Assembly: GCA_002077065.1 (NCBI GenBank)
Contig: NAJO01000022.1
Coordinates: forward strand, 310,001 to 374,000
Direction: 5' to 3'
Length of the DNA: 64,000 nucleotides
Origin: Cryoendolithus antarcticus
Taxonomy: Eukaryota > Ascomycota > Dothideomycetes > Cladosporiales > Cladosporiaceae
This document shows positions 31,597-43,480 of this stretch, piece after piece. Positions within the stretch are counted from its first letter, which is position 1. Every line of letters begins with the position of its first letter. The notes under the pieces are model-generated. The model was not told where the DNA came from and did not search any database. It was given only the letters and a program-made list of their open reading frames with translations. The translations under genes were made by a program, and so were the position numbers.

Positions 31597-32331
31597 GATC
31601 AGTCCGTTCACCGGTTGTGTCTCGGCGTGAGGGCTGCACGCAAATCAGACTCTCGCAGCCTGAGCACCACCAGCTGATTTGATTTTGTGGGAGTAATCAA
31701 AGGCTTGCAAACCTTCCGCGATGTGCACATTCACGGGCCGGTCACAAACAAGGATCAAAGCGGACACTTTGATGATTTGTCTCGTGCCGTGATCTGAATA
31801 TGGCGGTACGTCTCGTACAGGTAGGGTCCTCCGGAGGGTTGTCGAGATGCTGCTCGAGAAGGAGTACTCGGAGCTCGTGCTTCGATGTTAAGGACAGCAC
31901 GTTAGATATCTTGGGTCGCGCTCAGAGACCTATGAGCAATAGTATTACTGTCGTGACCTGCCGGTACTTGTTCGAAATCACGGAGCGTCCTCCGCGAGAA
32001 TGTCAATCACGAAGTGGCGAGGCTAGTCCAGGAACACCCGCAAACCCAATGTACTAAGCGAGACTCAATCGTAGATAGGCTACCTTACTATATCTCCTCC
32101 AGATCGATCTACACAGCGTGATATTGTGGTGATGTCACAAACGCCATTGATGAGCATGGTATGTCACAGAAGCTAAGCGCAGGTGACGCCACATGCAGCC
32201 AATGCACGAAGAGATACAACATTCAGTACTGGGTAACTATCTCACAGCTTGATGCTGTCACTCGAGTGTGAGGTAACGAAAGTTTCGCAACCAGGTTCCC
32301 GCTATCTCTTGCTATTCCGTCCATATTCAGC
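31597..32331. other. Intergenic stretch, 735 bp
   Basis: This lies between the start of the decarboxylase gene and the DUF5872/HVA1 pseudogene. An 85-codon plus-strand ORF (31800..32057) shows no recognisable domain. No other structure was found. Confidence 0.4.
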
Positions 32332-33268
32332 ATGCCTCCAAAGGAGAAGCACACAGACCCGAGACTCCGTAATGACGTGAAAGAAGAGATCCACGGAGGC
32401 GACAAAAACGGCGCGCCTTGTCAATGGACAGCTAGCAAGGCCCAGATGATGGCTTCAGAGTATATATGCCTATGAATTCATCGATATTATCCGTACCTTG
32501 CCCAAATCTGTAGGATCCCAGGTACAAAAAGCGAGGTAGCGACTACAACCAAGATAAATCACAGAAGGACGAGTCGCAGGAGAATCTGTCGAAGCGAAAT
32601 TGGGACGGACAGCAGGCCGAGGGCGAGAAGAGTGGTCAGAGGAGCGACGGAAAGAAGCAAGCCGCAGGACGAAAAGGTAACAAAAGTAATAGTGGCAAGA
32701 AGTCTGACAGTGAAGCCAAACCGACCACGCACTCATCCGATGCGTAGGAGAATGGCAACTCCAAGAATTGCACCAGCGAATCAAAGGAAGCATCAGGCTC
32801 GAATGAAGACTCAGATGCAGTTGCGAGCGCGCATGAGATATGAGAAAGGACAAGACGCAGAAAACGGCGACGACAGCCAAGCCAAGGCTGGTCAGAAGCG
32901 CACTCGTAGCAGCACACGCACCGCAAGCAATAAAGCCCAGAAGTCAACGGAGGCTGATGATGCGAAGTCCAAGACCACGTCAAAGGCCGGGAAGAAGTCC
33001 GCAGGCACTGTCGGATCGAAATACATGGAACGCAGAGGAGCCAGGTCCACGCGGATCTGCAGAACGGCTGCCGAAGGTAGGGACTAGAGCCACTGGAAGG
33101 CCCTCCCGGGACATGTGGACGGCGAGGTTGTCGAGTCTCTAACCAGAGGCCTGAAAACTCGACAGGAAGCAGGTCAAAGCCAGCGAAAATGATTCAAAAG
33201 TTGTGCTGAAGAACAATAAGAGTGGAAAGATCTGTGTCCACAAACCAGAGGCGTGCTTCTACGAGTAG
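32332..33268 (+). pseudogene. Decayed DUF5872 / HVA1-Tudor (DUF2945) gene
   Basis: The 5' part is intact: exon 32332..32459, a good 62-bp intron (GTATAT...CAG) and an exon from 32522 carry the DUF5872 hallmark (start MPPKEKHTDP, then KAQMMASEY joined to KKRG). A TAG at 32745 and TGA at 32841 follow. Beyond these the family sequence continues in changing frames: a Lys/Ser-rich linker (about 32842-33020), GSAERLPKVG, the Tudor piece HWKALPGHVDGEVVESL (from 33091), then a one-frame shift to DSKVVLKNNKSGKICVHKPEACFYE ending at 33266-33268. At least three frame changes and two stops point to a broken gene. The family is linked to stress tolerance and named for a hypervirulence-associated protein. 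An alternative is that only the 117-residue N-terminal part is still made. Confidence 0.75.
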
Positions 33269-35320
33269 AGTAGACAATCCGGCTTCGCAGGGGTGAGTCT
33301 CTGCTTTCTTGAAATTCTCAAGAACATTCTCCTTGGCAGATACTCATTGCCAAAGCGTCTCTGCGTTCTCCTGCAGCAAGAGAAAATCAATAAACGTACT
33401 TACGAGAGCTTAGGCCGTAAGCAATAACCCTGAGTCTCAGGGATCCTCTCTACTCGGCTAAGGAGGCGCAACCAGACGGGCACGCGTGCATGTCCCTAGC
33501 ATCAGGACTTCGGGACCTCGAGCAGAGCGGAGGTAGGTGCGGTGTACCATGCGGTGGCGGATTGAGTGCGACGGTCATTGTAGCTGGTCCACATTTCCCC
33601 CAGGTCAGCATGTACACTATAGATTGCGTGACAGAGAGTAAGGCTCGTACGGATATGGAAGCGAACATGACCCACTGATGGAGTAGATCTTCGGTCGATG
33701 GCGATTTCGCGTCTGCAAGCTGTACTCATTCGCTGTGGTGGACTTGCAATATGTCGCCGTGTAGTCCGGCGTCCGAGTGAGGCCGGTATAGCCTGCTAAC
33801 GCGCCTCATCGTCAATACGATAGTGGGCCGCACAGCTCTTCGTGCCATGGCCGTATGCATATGGCGCTCCAGTCTGTAGCCAGCGCATGGCAATCATCAA
33901 ATACGCGGCATGGAATAGCTCGCTACCATGCCATTGCCACTTCTCCAGTGCCAACCCTCAAAAGCCGCTGCAGGTTCGAACGTTCGAGTGGTGGCTTCAG
34001 GCTGACAGACTGGGGTAGCCTTGCAGACCACGCTGAGTTTGTTGCACAGCAGCCTGCATGGCGCGCATGTCACCAGGCATGGAGTGAGAAAAATCACCGT
34101 GTTTTGTGTGCTGTGCTCTTATTGTGCAGTGGTACTCGAGCGGGCCGCGCTGCCAGCTCCAGCGTACATCGCTGCATGCGTGATTGTTGAGGTCATGTTC
34201 AAATGGTTAGTGCACACGAGTACAGAACCTCGTTCGCGAACGTACTGGCCGCAACGGCCACCCGTGCTGCCCGCGCCCGAGCTGCGCCGTAGTGTGTGGG
34301 CAACGCAGGTACACAACTCCGAGCAAGTATCAGGTGCATGTAGCTAGCGCAGTGCGCTCTCTCTCGGCGGTAGTATTTGCATGGGTCAAGCTGCAGATGT
34401 ACATCTCACGGCAGGACGTTGCTTTGGTACGCGCATCGCCTTGGTGTTGTGTAGCCAGCAGCAGACCAGCAGAGCTACGCGGAGGACTCTGCCGTGTCAG
34501 CTGCGGATCTTTGCTGTGATGACTTCGTGAAACACAACGGTCAGCAACGGCGCGCCAACTATCATCATCGAAGTAGAAGGTCAGGCGGGCCAAGCCAAAA
34601 TTGCCGCGAGTCTGTTCGTTGATTGGTTGGAAGTGCGACATGTTTCTGGAATGACTTTGATCAAGTCCGGGGCCGTGTGTGATAAGTGCCAAAAGGGTGC
34701 CAGCGTCGGTTCACGACCCTCTCTCTCGTTGGTGACGCGAACCGCCGAGGTCTTGCGCATGGGCGTAAGCACTTGTGCATCAGCCAATCTTCGCATCCTG
34801 CAAGAACTAGCTGCACCAGCCTGCAAGAGATGGCTGCTTCAGCAAGCCGGCTTCGACTGCAGCGATGAACGAGCACCCGGGCATGCCGCTGTCGAAGAGC
34901 TGTTTGCCATGTCAGTACCCGACGGCAATGACTCCGCTACCCAGCACTATAGCAGCCGCCCTAACACCCTCTCGTTCACGTAGCGCGGACGATCTTCAAG
35001 ATCCTAGCGCCGAAGTCAAGTGTGCAATACGATCGCGGTGCGCCTTGATCAGCCTCGCGATGGGGCCGAAGAGGCCCTCCCCACTCACTCTCATCTCACT
35101 CGTCATGGTATGTGCGACGGTTTGCGCGGACTTTACCGGTCGAGAGATACATGTTCGTGTACTTCTGCACTTCCTACAGTAGCACTCTAATTTGGCGCAC
35201 TGCACTTTCCTTTTCGTCGCACAAACACCACGCCAACTACGCCAGTGCCACGGGACTGGGTCGCACGCATCACTAGTCACGGAAAGCACCTGCGCTCCGG
35301 CTGCAAGGCATTGCATTGAA
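33269..35320. other. Gene-poor stretch, about 2.05 kb
   Basis: Many overlapping ORFs of 60-120 codons occur on both strands, but none has a known domain or a consistent splice chain. Base composition is not AT-rich, so this does not look like RIP-degraded transposon DNA. I cannot exclude a long non-coding RNA or an upstream exon of the following gene. Confidence 0.35.
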
Positions 35321-37186
35321 ATGTCAAGCCTGCGACATGCCGCAGATGACGGGCACCTCAGACTTGGGCCAGCTGCAGAACGCCTTGGTTGCTCTGGTGT
35401 CACTGAAAAGGGCCCGCCTGCTGCACTTCTCCGCCGTGCTGCCACACGCTCCTTGCCTGACCTTCGTGGCAAGCAAAACAAACGAGTCAGCTTTCGACGA
35501 CGCTGTGCTAGCAGTGGCGAGGACGACATGAAACTGTCAGTGGATGAATATGAAGCATTGCCAGTCTCCGTTCGGTATGTATACTTACGCTCCACCGCTG
35601 AATACCCTTTCCCTTCAGCTGTGTGTCGCTGGACACAATTTGCTCGTTTCAAGAAGCCTCGACTCTGCAGAAGAGCGGTCAGGCAGGCGACATGAGGATA
35701 GCAGTCGTTCACGCAAGCAGGCCCATCACACTGAACCCACTGCTATCGACATCCCTATGTAGCAAACGCTGATTCGCATCACAGGCGGAAGTACTTCTCC
35801 CAGCATGAGCGCCTCCAGATCGTGCAATGGCACGCCGCCGAGAAACGCTCAAGAACACGGCCCAAGAGCTCGTGGCTCGATCCTCCGTCTCCGATCGAAG
35901 AGCCAATCAGACACGACAGTGTTGTCGACTCGTCCATTTCCAATCCGACATTTCCAGTGACCCATTCGACCCAGAACTTACTACAGTGCGACGTCCCTGG
36001 CACTAACACTTCGTGGTACCTCGCATTGCCGGAGAAAGTGAAGAAGCAGCGCTTTAGTCCGGAAGAGCGTGCTCTACTCGCTGCGGGTTGCGAAGCAGGA
36101 GCAGCTTATCAAGCACCGTGGCTTGCAACATCACCTGCTGTCGACGCGTTCCGTTTCACTAGACCCGTGTCTTCTGCGTGTGCCCGGCGGCAGCCGTCAG
36201 TAAGCTCTTCTGAGATCCTTGACGATTCCGACGACTCCACCAGCGCGCCCCGATTGGCTTCGGCGCAGGGTATGCGACAGCTGGAGACTGGTGAGGTGGC
36301 AAAAGTCACAATGCTCAGACCAAGGTCACGACGTCAGTCAGAGCCCGCACGCTGCGCACAGGCGGTCTCACCACCGGCTTACATGGCGATTGGAACCGCT
36401 AAAGAGCGACGCAAGAGGTCCTTCCGTCGCTCATTCGCACTCCGACCGTTGCCACTCCCAGCGCCTGCGCTCACGCCGTTGCCCTCGGTGCCAGATTTCG
36501 CAACTTCGGCTGAGCTTGAACCAATCAAGACGCCTCGCAAGCTGTCTCGCAAGTCGATGAGCAACGACAGCGAGCTCGCGCCCGATGCTCAATACTTCCA
36601 CAGCCCGGAAGTACGCCAAACTCTACGTTCCCTGGCCTCGCCTCAGCTTTTCGACGAAGCCGTCAACTTTGGTTTCCCAGTCGTGGACGAGCTTGCTGCC
36701 CTGCCCTCCACTGCAGATACCTCAGATCATGCTCGGAAATGCTCTCTTACCTTCAGCTCTTCCGGTGAGGAGAGCACGATGCCCAACAGCCCTGTCACTC
36801 CCGCGAGGTCGATCTTCGGCGATACTACGATGTTCATCGATCACCCTTCTTCGCTACACTCGAGCTCCAGTGCTTCGATGCGACAAATAGCAGAAATGAG
36901 CGAGAAGACTCCGGATCATTTTCGCTCGCTCTCGATCTCCAATAGGGAAATGACACTTCGGATGACGCTCACGAGGCCTGATCTTAGACTGCCAGACGTG
37001 CACTCGTACAGCTCGGAGGGACACAGCCCCACTGAGAAGATCGCATTGCGCGATGATCCACTAGCGTTGCGGGAGCTGCCCGTATGCGATGATCCGACTG
37101 GTTCTCATGGAGCCTTTGCTGTTGTCGACGCACCGCCTGCCAGAAAGGGATTGAAGAAAGTGTGGAAGGGATGGAGGAAGCGCTGA
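35321..37186 (+). CDS. Conserved fungal hypothetical protein with RKYF/KQRF repeat motif
   Basis: Two exons, 35321..35574 and 35785..37186, give 551 aa. The 210-bp intron has donor GTATGT, branch GCTGAT and acceptor CAG. Joining them completes a motif ALPVSVRRKYFSQHERLQI. A related copy occurs about 65 residues later (ALPEKVKKQRFSPEERALL). Near the middle is YFHSPEVRQTLRSLASPQLFDE followed by FGFPVVDE; near the end are NREMTLRMTLTRPDLR and a basic tail (KKVWKGWRKR). I recall similar proteins across Dothideomycetes with no known function. Most of the chain is Ser/Pro-rich and probably disordered. No signal peptide is present. The start codon is the least certain part. Confidence 0.7.
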
Positions 37187-37448
37187 CCGATCACGCAGAG
37201 GAATTGGGTGCAGGGATCGAATTGTAAGATGTCTCGAGCACGCGGTCAAGTGCTAGCTGCGTCTACTTCTGCGACGTGTACATGTACAAACATTGCAGCC
37301 CGGCAAGGGTCATTGAGGGTTCGTCGACAATTTCGTCGCGAATAGGCTTGACGTAGATAGCAGTATATGATACCCCAGTTTACCTTCGAGCGTAAATGCT
37401 TTTCTTATATACGTCAAGTTGCACTCAAGATACCGTAGCAACGTCACA

Positions 37449-39277
37449 TCAGAGCTTCGTCGATTGCGCAGCCTCCTGCTCATCCCCCTCGAGCACGCTC
37501 TCGAACCTTTGCCTCCACTGCTCCACAAGCACTGGGTCAATCCTGGTCACATCCACACTGACGTTCGCCCATAAGCCATCCTCTGATCCGCCAACGCCCA
37601 CCAAGAATTCGCCTTCCCTCGCTCTCACGCCGGCGTTCGAGTGTCTGAAGTCAGCAGCGAAGTCCTTACCGTCCCTCTTCGCAGCCTCCAGGTCATACAT
37701 TCCTCTCAGCGTAGCCTGTTTCCCTACACTACTGACGCCGCAAGTTTGTACTGTGGCATTTGGTCGCATTGAATACGCGCCTTGAGGTCCAGGACCTGGT
37801 CGTCGGTGTTCAGGTGGGAGGATCAAATTTATTCGTTCGAGGCTCGAGAGGTATTGGATTGCCAAGACACGGCCGGGACCGCGAGAAGACATGTAGTGGA
37901 GGGCTGAGGTTTGCGAGGGCAGCCGAGTACGCTTCTGGTACGAAGAGAGTTGAGCGTCGGCACGGCGAGCAAGGATGCGGAGACGGCCTGCTAGGGGAAG
38001 GTGAGACGGAAGGAAGGGAAGCAGAATGCCGTCGGAGAAGGCGAGCATGAGGCTGTTGGGTTTGCCGGGGTGAGATAGAAAGCTGAGATGTGGGACGTCA
38101 GGCGATCTCGTGTGAAAGGTGCTGAGATTGGGAAAGGAGCAAGAATGACTTACGGACGAGGATTTAGAGGGAACCCGGTGATGAAAGGCTCACGATTTTC
38201 AAGGGGAACGTCTGGCTCGAGACGCTCGTAGAACTCCATCATCAACAGCGCTGCCAGCGCGAAGCACCCTGCACCCACACTCACAGTAGGAGCAATGCGG
38301 CATATGTCTTGCAGTCTCTCGGTGGCCTTCCTGGACGTCTTCGCCACGCAAAGGTATGTATTGAGCATGGGTGGGCGACTGTAGTCGAGAGCCGGACTAT
38401 ATACCGAGGACAAAGTGGTAGCACTAGTGGGTATACTCTTACGAAGTAACGGGTTCGGGAAGCCCGCAGGAAGAGGCGATCGGACATGTCGCAGGATCCG
38501 AGTCAACAGCCAGTACCATCTTTGCCGCGCTCGAGAGCCGGAGACCGGAGGGTAGAGGCTCTCTTGTGGCAACGGTAGGGACGTTTGCCACTGTACTGGG
38601 CGGATTGCATCGTTCAGCTGTGATATCAGACCTGGAGGTGGGACGTTGAGGAGCTTGATGAACTCTTGTAGCCAGACGTGATTGCTCAGTCCGTCCTGTA
38701 TCTGGTGGCTTCCGATCAGGGCGAACCGCAGCATGGTTTCACCAGTGACTTGGACATCAACAGGAAAGACGAAGAGCTTCATCAGGCATCGGTCGGCATC
38801 GACTACACGAGCACAATTCTGTGCATGCAAGTAGAAGTCGAAAGCATCGACATCAGTGAAGTGATCGTCCAGGAAAATGATACTCCCTCCAGTCTGAGCG
38901 ATCGCATCTTGTGCACTACTCGGTAAGTCGATAGCGAAGTAGACGTCCTGATCAGATCCGGCAGCATAAGGCATCCAGGTCGCTCTTTTGACAGCTCTCG
39001 AGCGGATCAATGGGTTCTGGCACCCCAATGTCGCCCACGCGAGCCGGATCCTGTCATGCAACGCGTCCTTTGAGAGCGTCGAATGTATCGAGAGATCGAG
39101 TCGTATATTCATGTCTGCTCGCCCTTCGTAGTATCGCCCATCAGTGTCGAATGTAAGTTCCACAAGGCCCAATGGCCGGTGAAATATCGTTCGACCATCG
39201 TGAAGAGAGCTTTGCCACCTGTAATGCTCCTTGTTGCCGTAAAGATCCAGCCAGTGGTTCTGTTTCACGGCGGTCAT
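37449..39277 (-). CDS. Condensation-like acyltransferase (15-O-acetyltransferase/Tri3-like fold)
   Basis: Two exons, 39277..38154 and 38082..37449, give 585 aa. The 71-bp intron has donor GTAAGT, branch CTGAC and acceptor CAG. The junction restores NPRPFLSHPGKPNS before LMLAFSDGILLPFLPS, a block typical of this fungal family. The catalytic HxxxDG motif is GSHQIQDGLSNHVW (about residue 195). The family belongs to the chloramphenicol-acetyltransferase/condensation superfamily and includes enzymes that acylate secondary metabolites. Substrate is unknown; no polyketide or terpene synthase is in the window. It could belong to a cluster only partly visible, or act alone. Confidence 0.72.
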
Positions 39278-39617
39278 GTGTATGAGCAGTGGAAACTCTT
39301 GATAGATTCCCTGAGATACGTCGTTTCTTCAAATACGCAACCGAAGACCGTTAGCGAGGCTACCAAGAACGAATGCTGTTCTTGAAGTGCCGGCTGAATG
39401 TGAGCCGAGGTGTAGGTGCACGGACTTGGCGTCAGCTGTGTGCATTAAAACACTCCACTATGGAGCGGAGGACTTTATCAAATATGGACACGCCCAGAAA
39501 CACGCCAAAAGCCCGTCTCACCGTCAGCTTATATCAAACATCCGTACAGGCGAACTTTGTCTAGCCACGCTGTCTAACACTCAACATCGTGAACACACCG
39601 TGCAACAGCATCTGGCC
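39278..39617. other. Intergenic stretch, 340 bp
   Basis: This sits between the acyltransferase start and the last short exon of the DUF7580-like gene, both minus strand. No coding signal was found. Confidence 0.4.
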
Positions 39618-41378
39618 CTATTGTTCTGCTTGATCAATCAGATCCTTGATAGCTCGGGCCCTGCAAGAAAGTCAGCATAGGAAGCGCGACAATCGACTAA
39701 CAAGGCAATCGCGACTTACGGATCCAACAATCGGTCCTCATACTCTTGCGTGAAGTCTCTCTGCTGTATCATCCTCCGATCTTGTAGTGTATTGAGACAG
39801 AACTCCACGAAGCTTGCGTACGTCTCTCCGGCAACGTCCTCGACCGCACCTGCAATATCGCCCGCATCTAGACGTTCACCTGGAGCGTAGTCTCGCATCA
39901 CAACACTGACGCCTGGCGCGCGTGGATCGGAGCTGGCATCCGCGTAAGTCACAAGGGATCCCAACGCAAGCTCGGCAAGCACGATGCCAAGACGATACAG
40001 CTGTGTGTGCTGCCTGAGATCTCTCCTGCGGTTGGAGGCTTGGCTAGAGAACTGTGCAAGTGCTTGCGTCACATTACGATTGCCAGGAGCCGCTGCGAGC
40101 ATCACAGTCCACGCCTTCGAATCTGGATCTTGCTCCCCTCGCACGTTGCTCGAATCCAGATGATTCAGCCAAGGAGTACCGAGGAAGCGGTGACAACCCT
40201 CGACTAGAGAAACGGCAACGGCAAGCATTTGTCTAGCATTGAATCTTGGCTGACTAGCAAGCAAAATGCTGAGTGGTGAGATGCGATTCAGCGCTACTAA
40301 CGACGAGCGCTGAACAACACGAAGTTCGAAACCTTCGCCTGGCTGTGCATCCGGCGGTATGAGATCGGTGGCTTTATCGCGTCGGGCAGTTGTTGTCGCT
40401 GTGTAAGCCTCTGCGAGACTCTTGGAGGCGCGACGGATATCGCGCGCGTTCAAAATGTCGACCGGCTTGACGTGTATCTCTGTCGTGCGCAGACTGTTCG
40501 CGAGAAGGAGGTAAAGCTGTGAGGTGGGCGCACTGAGTCGACGGGCAGCTGGGTCCACTCGAGCTAGCGCGAGGTGGCAGTCCAGATTCTCGCATCCTAG
40601 GAAAGCGTTGTGCAAGCTACCAGCATCTTTGCGATTACCTTTGATAATATTACGCTCCTCCTGGCGGATTCGGACCTCTACCCGACGCCGTGCCTGTATA
40701 GGTAAGGTATGCACTGCTTCGCCCTCAAGTGTGGGATGCACAGTCAAGACGTGACCGATCGATAGTCTTTCCAATGTTGTGATCTTCTTCTCAAATCGGG
40801 ACAGCTGTTGGTCAAGTGCATCGGCCTTGAACATTACAGCACTTAGGAAGCGTTTTCGGCGGGACATGTGACGATCTACTCGTTCCATGGCTTTCTTGAA
40901 GCGAGCGGAGTTATAATTCCCGTTGTAGCGTTCGCGATGGGCATGACCTTGGTGCAGGAAGGCTGTCCCGATCATGCCATTGACTTGCAGGTGCAGCAAT
41001 TTGCTGATCTCATCCACACCACCTAGACAGTGCTGGATCGCTTGCCAGCCACGTTGACTCCAGAGATACTCGTAGAATGCATCTTTACCTCAAGGTCAGC
41101 GGTGGCCGGATAGTATGCAGTCAGTCGAGCCTCACGAGAAGTCTCATCTCTTATGCACCATCGAGACTTCCACACCGAAAGCGTTACCTCGCATGCCTCG
41201 AGAGCCTCTGCGATGTCCACAAGTCGGTAGCGAAGGTCTCGGTATCTCCCCGTAAGTTCCCAGACCTTCCAACTATAGCGAGTCAGCGATAATCTTGAAC
41301 GATATCAAGAGGAGGCTCATACACGACGTCCACCAAAGCCGAAACAGTCTTGATTGCCGTTACTACTTCTGCTGCCAT
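39618..41378 (-). CDS. DUF7580-like fungal protein
   Basis: Four exons: 41378..41323, 41272..41136, 41088..39720 and 39660..39618 (534 aa). Introns are 47-59 bp with donors GTATGA, GTGAGG and GTAAGT; the last exon is only 43 nt and supplies the stop. The N-terminus starts with a helical stretch (MAAEVVTAIKTVSALVDV), then RYRDLRYRLVDIAEAL and YEYLWSQRGWQAI. The C-terminal half resembles a degenerate kinase-like fold common in fungal DUF7580 proteins: FLGTPWLNHL, QLYRLGIVLAELALGSLV and a final helix. Relatives sit in heterokaryon-incompatibility or prion-inhibition-like families, but no HeLo domain is sure here. Function unknown. The domain name is from memory and not searched. Confidence 0.7.
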
Positions 41379-42089
41379 CCTGCTACAGTGAATAGTGGGC
41401 TTGATGCGAAGTTGTGCACGAGTCCTCCAGAATGATGAGGGGCGTGCTGCGGCAGTAAAATACTGCGTGCGATCGACCGATGTAATGATATTTGTCCCTA
41501 CAGTGAGGCAGCAGACTCAGATTGGAACAGTGAGAGCAAGAGGCAAAGGAGGCAGATCGTCATGAAGGAGAGAGAGATCACATATTACCTGATCTTGCCA
41601 AGCGTGCAGTGAGGCCGGTGAAGGTCCTCAGGCACAGCCCGGGCGCGTGGACTCGACGTCGGGACGAGCCACTGGGGCAGCTGTCGACATACGTCAATTC
41701 CAATGGCCTAAGCCACGGACTGCGGACAGTTTGGTATTGACATGCCACGCGCAAAAGAGGAGGGAAGGTGGGAGTTTGGCAGCCGAAGAGGCCGCGGAGG
41801 ACCGTGCGCCAGCTCGAACGATTGTACAGCCCCAAACACCTGCACGTCAACCTGCAGGCGTTCTCACTATCGTACCGTCCCAACGCTAATGGGACTAGGC
41901 TGCAGCCACTATGCTGGCGTGCTCAGAGGATGTGGTACTCTGCAGAGGCGCAGCAATGCCCTGGAATGATATGGTATTGGTAAGTGAGTTGTACATTTCT
42001 AATTTGTTATACTCGCGACAAATACTCCGTCGTCATCTCTTGCAAGACGCGACATCTTCTTTCCCATCTGCATTTTACACGTCGAGACC
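41379..42089. promoter_or_regulatory. Divergent intergenic region, 711 bp
   Basis: Head-to-head genes flank it, so it should carry both promoters. Overlapping short ORFs at 41578-41983 show no domain. Confidence 0.4.
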
Positions 42090-43480
42090 ATGGCAGCCAG
42101 AACCGCCGTCTATGAGAAGACGCGACGCAGCGGGCGGAGGACGAAGTCGCCAATAGATCGCTACGGATCTTCCTCGGCCCAGACCTTCTCAAGGCCAGGA
42201 GGATTCGACTACGACGAGATCGAAGCACGAGACGCACATTACAGGGAGCATTACCAAGTCGCTCAGCCGCGATATCATAATTCACGGCGACGATCTACTG
42301 AGGACGGGCTGCGTACCCCGAGAGAGAAAAGTCAAACCACTTCGCGACAGGATGGCCGATCTGCCACCATGTGTCGACCCGGGCTATCGTCTTCGCGAAG
42401 CCGAGATCGGACTCCGCAGTTTGCCAGTCGAGTGGACCACTCACCAGAGCCGATGGCCACCTCGAGAGCGCCTCAAATGCAGCAGGTCAGATTCGAGGAG
42501 CCTTATCGTCGACCTTCGCCACCGACAGGAGAGGCGTGGACGATAGCCTCGGACCAATCTGACAGGACTCCTGCATTCTCCTCCGACAGAACGAGAGACG
42601 TTTTCGAAGACTACTTCGTGCCACAACCTGCGACTGCACGGCGTGCGCCCTCATTTTCGTACGAGGCGAACTCGACATCGCCTTTGAGCGCACGTAGCGT
42701 GCGTCGCACGCCATCGCCAGCTGTTGATGGTCTCGAGGATCGACCCGCAAGCGACCAAATAGAACACAGCGCCAGATGTGTGGCTGAAAGCAGTTACTAC
42801 CTTCGCTATGCTGCCAAGCACTTGCAAGGCAAGACTGGCGGTTCCGCGAAGGCGCATAAGGTGGCTGAAGCTAGCGATCGCTTACTGGATCAGGCGTTCC
42901 GACTCGACCTCTGGAAAACAGAGGTCGACCTAAACCACCTCCTCCCATTCGCGGACTCGGGCATGCGACCTCTAGCCGTCATGGGGCGCACTCTGAGTCG
43001 ACTCAAGGAGCTGACGAGAACGCTCGAGCTTCAATGTGAACGGTACGATACCTCGATACCTCCGCCGAGTGCGGCATATCGAGACAAAGATGCGTACGAC
43101 TCTGGCACGGGCGAGTCTGACGGCGAAAGCAGATCTATAGCCGGACTGTGGTAAGTCTCGGTGTACGAAGGGCCTGATGATGCGCGTACTTATGCAGTCG
43201 CAGTGATCCCGATAATCCCGACCAGGTCTATTCACTTGAGCAGTCGTTACACTCGGTCGATGCCAAGCTTTCGACACTACGTCGCTTGACCCGTAGCGTA
43301 CGTAGCGCTGGCCCAGATCCTGGCGCGCAGGCTCTTGACATGCATATTCTCGAGATGTTTGATATGTTTGGTACTGCAGAAGCGATGGCAGAGTCTGGAG
43401 TGGAGCCAGGTACGCCAGGGGACGCGGCGTTGAAAGCTGCACGTCTTAGACATGGAGTGAGGGAGCGCATCAAGTACTAG
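42090..43480 (+). CDS. Hypothetical protein, disordered N-terminus and helical C-terminus
   Basis: Two exons, 42090..43150 and 43198..43480, give 447 aa. The intron is 47 bp (GTAAGT...TATGCAG). The first 220 residues are rich in Arg, Ser and Pro. The second half is helical: AESSYYLRYAAKHLQ, VAEASDRLLDQAFRLDLWKTEVDLNHLLPF, then across the intron SLEQSLHSVDAKLSTLRRLTRSV, a possible coiled coil. I do not recognise a family. The absence of signal or membrane segments suggests a cytosolic or nuclear protein. Confidence 0.68.

Noticed and set aside
33269..35320. Degraded transposon or RIP-affected repeat
   Set aside because: The stretch is not AT-rich, shows no reverse-transcriptase or transposase fragments, and no terminal repeats were seen.
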